A stretch of DNA of 64,000 nt from Planococcus shixiaomingii (lineage in GTDB: Bacteria > Bacillota > Bacilli > Bacillales_A > Planococcaceae), in contig NZ_CP129236.1 of NCBI RefSeq assembly GCF_030413615.1, positions 666,001 to 730,000 on the forward strand, written 5' to 3'. Both the position numbers and the translations under genes were made by a program. Under the pieces are notes generated by a model. It made no database searches and was not told the DNA's origin. It saw only the letters and a list, made by a program, of their open reading frames with translations. How positions within the stretch are numbered: the stretch's first letter is position 1; each line of letters begins with the position of its first letter. Positions 60,615 to 64,000 of this stretch are shown here, in pieces.

Positions 60615-61556
60615 ATGAGCCAGCAATTAACAAAAAAGAACGAACTGGATCTCCCGATACGCCATAAAGAGACCAAACGCCAAAGAACCAATGTGTATTT
60701 TAAGAAAAAAGTTGGCTGGCTGTTTGTCATTATCTCAATCATCGCAATCACGATCTTTAATTTTTATCCGATGGTTCAAGCCTTCTTATTATCCTTTCAA
60801 TCGGGGATGGGCGGGAATCTGGAATATGTGGGCTTGGCTAACTGGAAGCGATTGTTTGGGGATCCGACCTTTATCGCAGCGCTAACCAATACATCAATCT
60901 TTTTGCTCATTCAAGTTCCATTGATGATTGTATTGGCGTTATTTCTTTCCGTACTGTTAAATGACCCAACATTGAAATTTAAGAGTTTTTTCAGAATCGC
61001 GATTTTCTTGCCATGTGTCACGTCACTAGTTGCTTATTCGGTCATCTTTAAATACCTATTCGGTGTGGATGGCATCATCAATCAGTTTTTAGTCAAATTC
61101 GGTTTTGCCACTCAAGCGATCAACTTTTTAGCCGATCCGTTTTGGGCGAAGGTCGTAATCATCGTTGCCATTACGTGGAGATGGACAGGCTATAACATGA
61201 TTTTCTATCTTTCGGCTTTGCAAAACGTCGACAAATCGATTTACGAAGCGGCACGGATTGATGGCGCAAATGCCATTCAGCAGTTTTTCCAAATTACGGT
61301 TCCAATGTTGAAACCGATCATTTTGTTTACGTCGATCACATCAACGATCGGTACACTGCAAATCTTTGATGAAGTTGTCAACATTACCAACGGCGGACCC
61401 GGAAACGCAACGATTTCCATTTCGCAATACATTTACAACCTTTCCTTCAAATACACACCAGACTTCGGCTACGCATCAACTGTCTCTTATGTCATCGTGA
61501 TCTTAGTAGTGATTCTTTCAATTATTCAATTCAGAGTGGCGGGTGAGAGAAAATGA
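60615..61556 (+). CDS. ABC sugar permease, MsmF/LacF type
   Basis: A 313-residue permease with a basic N-terminal tail of about 35 residues and six helices. EAA loop YEAARIDGANAIQQFFQITV with PMLKP; NFYPMVQAFLLSFQSG after the first helix. The ATG at 60615 stands ten bases after AGGAGG; an in-frame ATG at 60606 touches the ribosome site and is unlikely. The stop overlaps the next gene (ATGA). Confidence 0.87.
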   Translation: MSQQLTKKNELDLPIRHKETKRQRTNVYFKKKVGWLFVIISIIAITIFNFYPMVQAFLLSFQSGMGGNLEYVGLANWKRLFGDPTFIAALTNTSIFLLIQVPLMIVLALFLSVLLNDPTLKFKSFFRIAIFLPCVTSLVAYSVIFKYLFGVDGIINQFLVKFGFATQAINFLADPFWAKVVIIVAITWRWTGYNMIFYLSALQNVDKSIYEAARIDGANAIQQFFQITVPMLKPIILFTSITSTIGTLQIFDEVVNITNGGPGNATISISQYIYNLSFKYTPDFGYASTVSYVIVILVVILSIIQFRVAGERK

Positions 61557-62380
61557 AAACCTTTAACAGAGCTATGACCTATACGTTTCTAAGCCTTGCA
61601 GCGATCGTTTCCATTTTTCCATTCTTATGGATGATCGTCTCCGTCACCAACAAGTCGGTTGATGTGACGCAAGGGCGCTTGCTGCCGGGAACGCATTTGA
61701 TCGCCAACTTGCAAAAGTTGTTTGAAACGGTGGAAATTGTCCCGGCGTTGATCAACTCAACGATCATCGCGGTTATCTCGACCATTTTGACGCTGCTATT
61801 GGCATCTCTTGCTGGGTACGGTTTTGAGATGTTCCAAAGCAGAGGAAAAGATTTCGTCTTCACAATTTTGTTGCTGTCGATGATGATTCCGTTTGCGGCG
61901 ATCATGGTACCGTTGTACCGCATGTTCGGCAGTGTCAGCGATACGATGCCGCTATTTGGGATCGATACGCTGGGAGCAGTCATTTTGCCGACAGCCACGA
62001 CCGCGTTTTTCATCTTTTTCTTCCGCCAGAACACGAAGATGTTTCCGAAGGATTTGGTGGAGGCGGGAAGAATTGACGGCTTGAGCGAACTAGGCGTCTT
62101 TTTCCGGATTTATGTGCCAACGATGAAAACGACTTATGCAGCAGCGGCGATCATCACGTTTATGAACAGTTGGAACAACTACTTGTGGCCGCTGGTCATT
62201 TTGCAGTCGCCAGAAAAGCGGACGATTCCGTTGCTGATTTCAAACCTTGGTTCAAGCTATTCGCCTGACTATGGTGTCATCATGTCAGCGATCGTCATCG
62301 CCACCTTGCCAACAGCGCTCGTGTTCTTCTTAATGCAGAAACACTTTGTTGCTGGAATGATGGGATCGGTTAAGGGTTAA
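61553..62380 (+). CDS. ABC sugar permease, MsmG/LacG type
   Basis: A 275-residue permease with six helices, coupled by an ATGA overlap to the previous gene. EAA loop VEAGRIDGLSELGVFFRIYV with PTMK; NSWNNYLWPLVILQSPEKRT and the end QKHFVAGMMGSVKG are typical of the MsmG/LacG group. There is no ATPase gene between here and the alpha-galactosidase. A family B and a family C repeat follow. Confidence 0.87.
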   Translation: MKTFNRAMTYTFLSLAAIVSIFPFLWMIVSVTNKSVDVTQGRLLPGTHLIANLQKLFETVEIVPALINSTIIAVISTILTLLLASLAGYGFEMFQSRGKDFVFTILLLSMMIPFAAIMVPLYRMFGSVSDTMPLFGIDTLGAVILPTATTAFFIFFFRQNTKMFPKDLVEAGRIDGLSELGVFFRIYVPTMKTTYAAAAIITFMNSWNNYLWPLVILQSPEKRTIPLLISNLGSSYSPDYGVIMSAIVIATLPTALVFFLMQKHFVAGMMGSVKG

Positions 62381-62385
62381 AAACC

Positions 62386-62506
62386 GATATTTCGCAAAAC
62401 AGCTGCGCTTTCCTGTGGGCTCGCGCCAAGCCTCCTCGAGCTGCGCTCTGCGGGGTCTCGGCTGACTCGCTGTCCCACGGGAGTCTCCGCTGTTTTGCTA
62501 CATATC
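62386..62506. repeat. Family B MITE-like element, 121 bp
   Basis: Ends GATATTTCGCAAAACAGC and GCTGTTTTGCTACATATC are inverted repeats (15 of 18). The interior (GCCTCCTCGAGCTGCGCTCT, GTCTCGGCTGACTCGCTGTC) is the reverse complement type of the 25021 copy, with the same total length. Confidence 0.78.
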
Positions 62507-62550
62507 TTTTTTTGTAGTAATAGAAGTGATTTTTTAAATTAATTATACTA

Positions 62551-62640
62551 AGCGCCGGCGCGTCTAAGGGCGAGACGAAGCAAGAAGACAGGGGGTTTTC
62601 CTGGCTTCTTGCGGGAGTCCTGCCCAAAGCGACCGAAGCG
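62551..62640 (+). repeat. Family C element, copy 3
   Basis: Starts GCGCCGGCGCGTCTAAGGGC and ends CCCAAAGCGACCGAAGCG; GCAAGAAG and CTTCTTGC form an internal hairpin. It lies 44 bp after a family B element, as in the composite at 47883. Confidence 0.75.
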
Positions 62641-62680
62641 ATTTAGAAACCTTTATCTGATTTTTAGTAGGAGGGTAATT

Positions 62681-64000
62681 GTGCCGATTTTATACAACGA
62701 CTCCACCCGGGAGTTTCACCTGCAAACCAAAAAAGTAAGTTACATATTTAGCATTTTAGAAAACAACCAGCTTGGCCACCTTTACTATGGAAAGAAACTG
62801 CGTCATCGTGAGTCGTTTGATCGGCTGTTTCACGTTGGGGAAAGTCCAAATACAGCTTGCGTCAATGAAGGGGATCTTGTTTTTTCGCTGGATTTGATTA
62901 AGCAAGAATATCCGGCTTATGGAACGACGGATTTCCGGGAGCCTGCTTATCAGGTTCTGCAGGAGAGCGGCAGCCGCATCACTCATTTTGTGTATCAAGA
63001 CCATCAGATTTACCAAGGGAAGAAGAAGTTGGACGGCTTGCCGGCAACTTATGTTGAGAGCGATGAGGAAGCGACGACGCTGGAGATATCCCTGGTAGAC
63101 GAGAAAACCGGTGTGGAGCTGCGGTTGTTGTACTCTGTGTTCGAAGAGTTGAATGCGATTACGCGGTCTGCTCAATTTATTAACCACGGCCAATCGGAAG
63201 TGAATTTGACGAGGGCGTTAAGTGCGAGCATCGATTTGCCGGGTTCTGATTTTGAAATGGTGCAGCTTTCGGGTTCGTGGGCGAGAGAGCGGCATGTGAA
63301 AAGCCGCAAGCTGGTTCCCGGCATTCAAAGCATTGCGAGTACACGCGGAACGAGCAGTGCGCAGCAAAACCCATTTCTGGCATTGAAACGTCCAAGTACT
63401 ACGGAACATCAAGGTGAAGTTTATGGGTTCAGTTTGGTCTACAGCGGCAACTTCTTAGCTCAAGTTGAAGTGGACCATTATGATATTTCCCGGGTAATAA
63501 TGGGAATTAACCCATTTGATTTCAATTGGCTGCTCCAAAGCAAGGAGAGCTTCCAGACGCCAGAAGTGGTGATGGTGTATTCGGACGAAGGCCTAAACAG
63601 CATGAGCCAGACGTTCCATCGCCTGTACCGGACACGATTGGCGCGCGGAAAGTGGCGTGACCGTGAACGGCCGGTGCTGATCAATAACTGGGAAGCGACC
63701 TATTGGGATTTTAATGACAAGAAAATACTGGAGCTTGCTGAAGTATCGAAGGAGCTCGGTGTTGAGCTATTCGTCTTGGACGACGGCTGGTTCGGCAAGC
63801 GCGACGATGACAAGACGTCTTTAGGAGACTGGACGTCGGATAAACGCAAATTGCCAAACGGCATCACGCAATTGGCCAAAGACATCAACGAGCTCGGACT
63901 GGAGTTCGGTTTGTGGTTTGAACCGGAAATGGTCTCGAAAGTAAGCGAGCTGTATAAAGTGCATCCGGACTGGGTTATCCGTGTTCCGGACCGTCAGATG
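62681..64000 (+). CDS. GH36 alpha-galactosidase, N-terminal 440 codons (3' truncated by window)
   Basis: The frame from the GTG at 62681 stays open to the window end. It starts ILYNDSTREFHLQTKKVSYI, the beginning of Geobacillus AgaA-like and lactobacillar GH36 enzymes. The N-terminal beta-supersandwich covers about residues 1-325. The TIM barrel begins with NNWEATYWDFN (335-345) and LDDGWFG, which hold sugar-binding Trp and Asp residues, then FGLWFEPEMVS. The two catalytic aspartates lie beyond the window. Expected length is about 730 residues. It hydrolyses alpha-1,6-galactosides such as melibiose and raffinose inside the cell. TAGGAGGG precedes the start by six bases. Probably read from the YesN-controlled operon or its own promoter. 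Confidence 0.88.
   Translation, partial: MPILYNDSTREFHLQTKKVSYIFSILENNQLGHLYYGKKLRHRESFDRLFHVGESPNTACVNEGDLVFSLDLIKQEYPAYGTTDFREPAYQVLQESGSRITHFVYQDHQIYQGKKKLDGLPATYVESDEEATTLEISLVDEKTGVELRLLYSVFEELNAITRSAQFINHGQSEVNLTRALSASIDLPGSDFEMVQLSGSWARERHVKSRKLVPGIQSIASTRGTSSAQQNPFLALKRPSTTEHQGEVYGFSLVYSGNFLAQVEVDHYDISRVIMGINPFDFNWLLQSKESFQTPEVVMVYSDEGLNSMSQTFHRLYRTRLARGKWRDRERPVLINNWEATYWDFNDKKILELAEVSKELGVELFVLDDGWFGKRDDDKTSLGDWTSDKRKLPNGITQLAKDINELGLEFGLWFEPEMVSKVSELYKVHPDWVIRVPDRQM

Overview
The window reads as chromosome of a low-to-mid GC Gram-positive bacterium, most likely a Planococcus-like member of the Planococcaceae. The reasons are strong AGGAGG-type ribosome sites, Gram-positive lipoprotein signals, YesM/YesN-type and LacI/CcpA-type sugar control, small Bacillus-like proteins (DUF4385, DUF817/YoaT, a PBP3-like penicillin-binding protein), and abundant intergenic repeats. 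This assignment rests on protein style only; no rRNA or tRNA gene was seen. Both ends cut a glycosidase: the C-terminus of a GH3 beta-glucosidase at the left and the first 440 codons of a GH36 alpha-galactosidase at the right.

Layout. 0-10 kb holds housekeeping and accessory genes: four GNAT acetyltransferases, an XRE-cupin regulator divergent from an MHS transporter with an ornithine cyclodeaminase-family enzyme, DUF4385, a SnoaL-like protein, an asparaginase II family protein and a TIGR01777 epimerase-like protein. 10.5-14.6 kb is a MarR-controlled heterodimeric ABC exporter with one degenerate ATP site. 15.2-17.2 kb is a DsbA-like/YdhR pair divergent from a TetR regulator. 18-23 kb holds DUF817, an alpha/beta hydrolase, a CPBP protease and a class B PBP. 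23-33.4 kb is an alpha-glucoside locus: three GH13 enzymes, a binding protein, two permeases and a LacI regulator, with operators and a CcpA-type cre site upstream. 33.6-42 kb holds small membrane proteins, a two-component system, an MMPL transporter and an RclA-like flavoprotein. 42.3-54.7 kb is a 12-gene GntR-headed catabolic cluster whose substrate cannot be named from known pathways. 55.7-64 kb is a YesN/YesM-controlled ABC importer running into the alpha-galactosidase.

How the genes work together. Three carbohydrate-type ABC importers are present, each with one binding protein and two permeases but no ATPase, so a shared MsmX-type ATPase elsewhere is implied. In all three a terminator-like hairpin separates the binding-protein gene from the permease genes. 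The GH13 enzymes have complementary signatures: Val after the nucleophile in one (alpha-1,6 type), Ala in the other two (alpha-1,4 type). The second Ala enzyme is a tandem duplicate that still carries a fossil of the 3' end of the lacI gene in front of it.

The strongest unexplained signal is a family of intergenic arrays at seven loci (about 5.3-6.0, 14.7-15.1, 17.3-17.9, 33.4-33.55, 34.2-34.6, 39.4-39.9 and 54.7-55.4 kb). They are contiguous 21-bp units with a GTAGAA core, exactly two helical turns, in a conserved order, mostly with near-perfect 22-bp palindromes, and usually closed by a TTCATGAAG unit. A second repeat family is a MITE-like 121-bp inverted-repeat element paired with a roughly 90-bp partner at three loci, one of them framed by perfect 17-bp inverted repeats inside the GntR-cluster transport operon.
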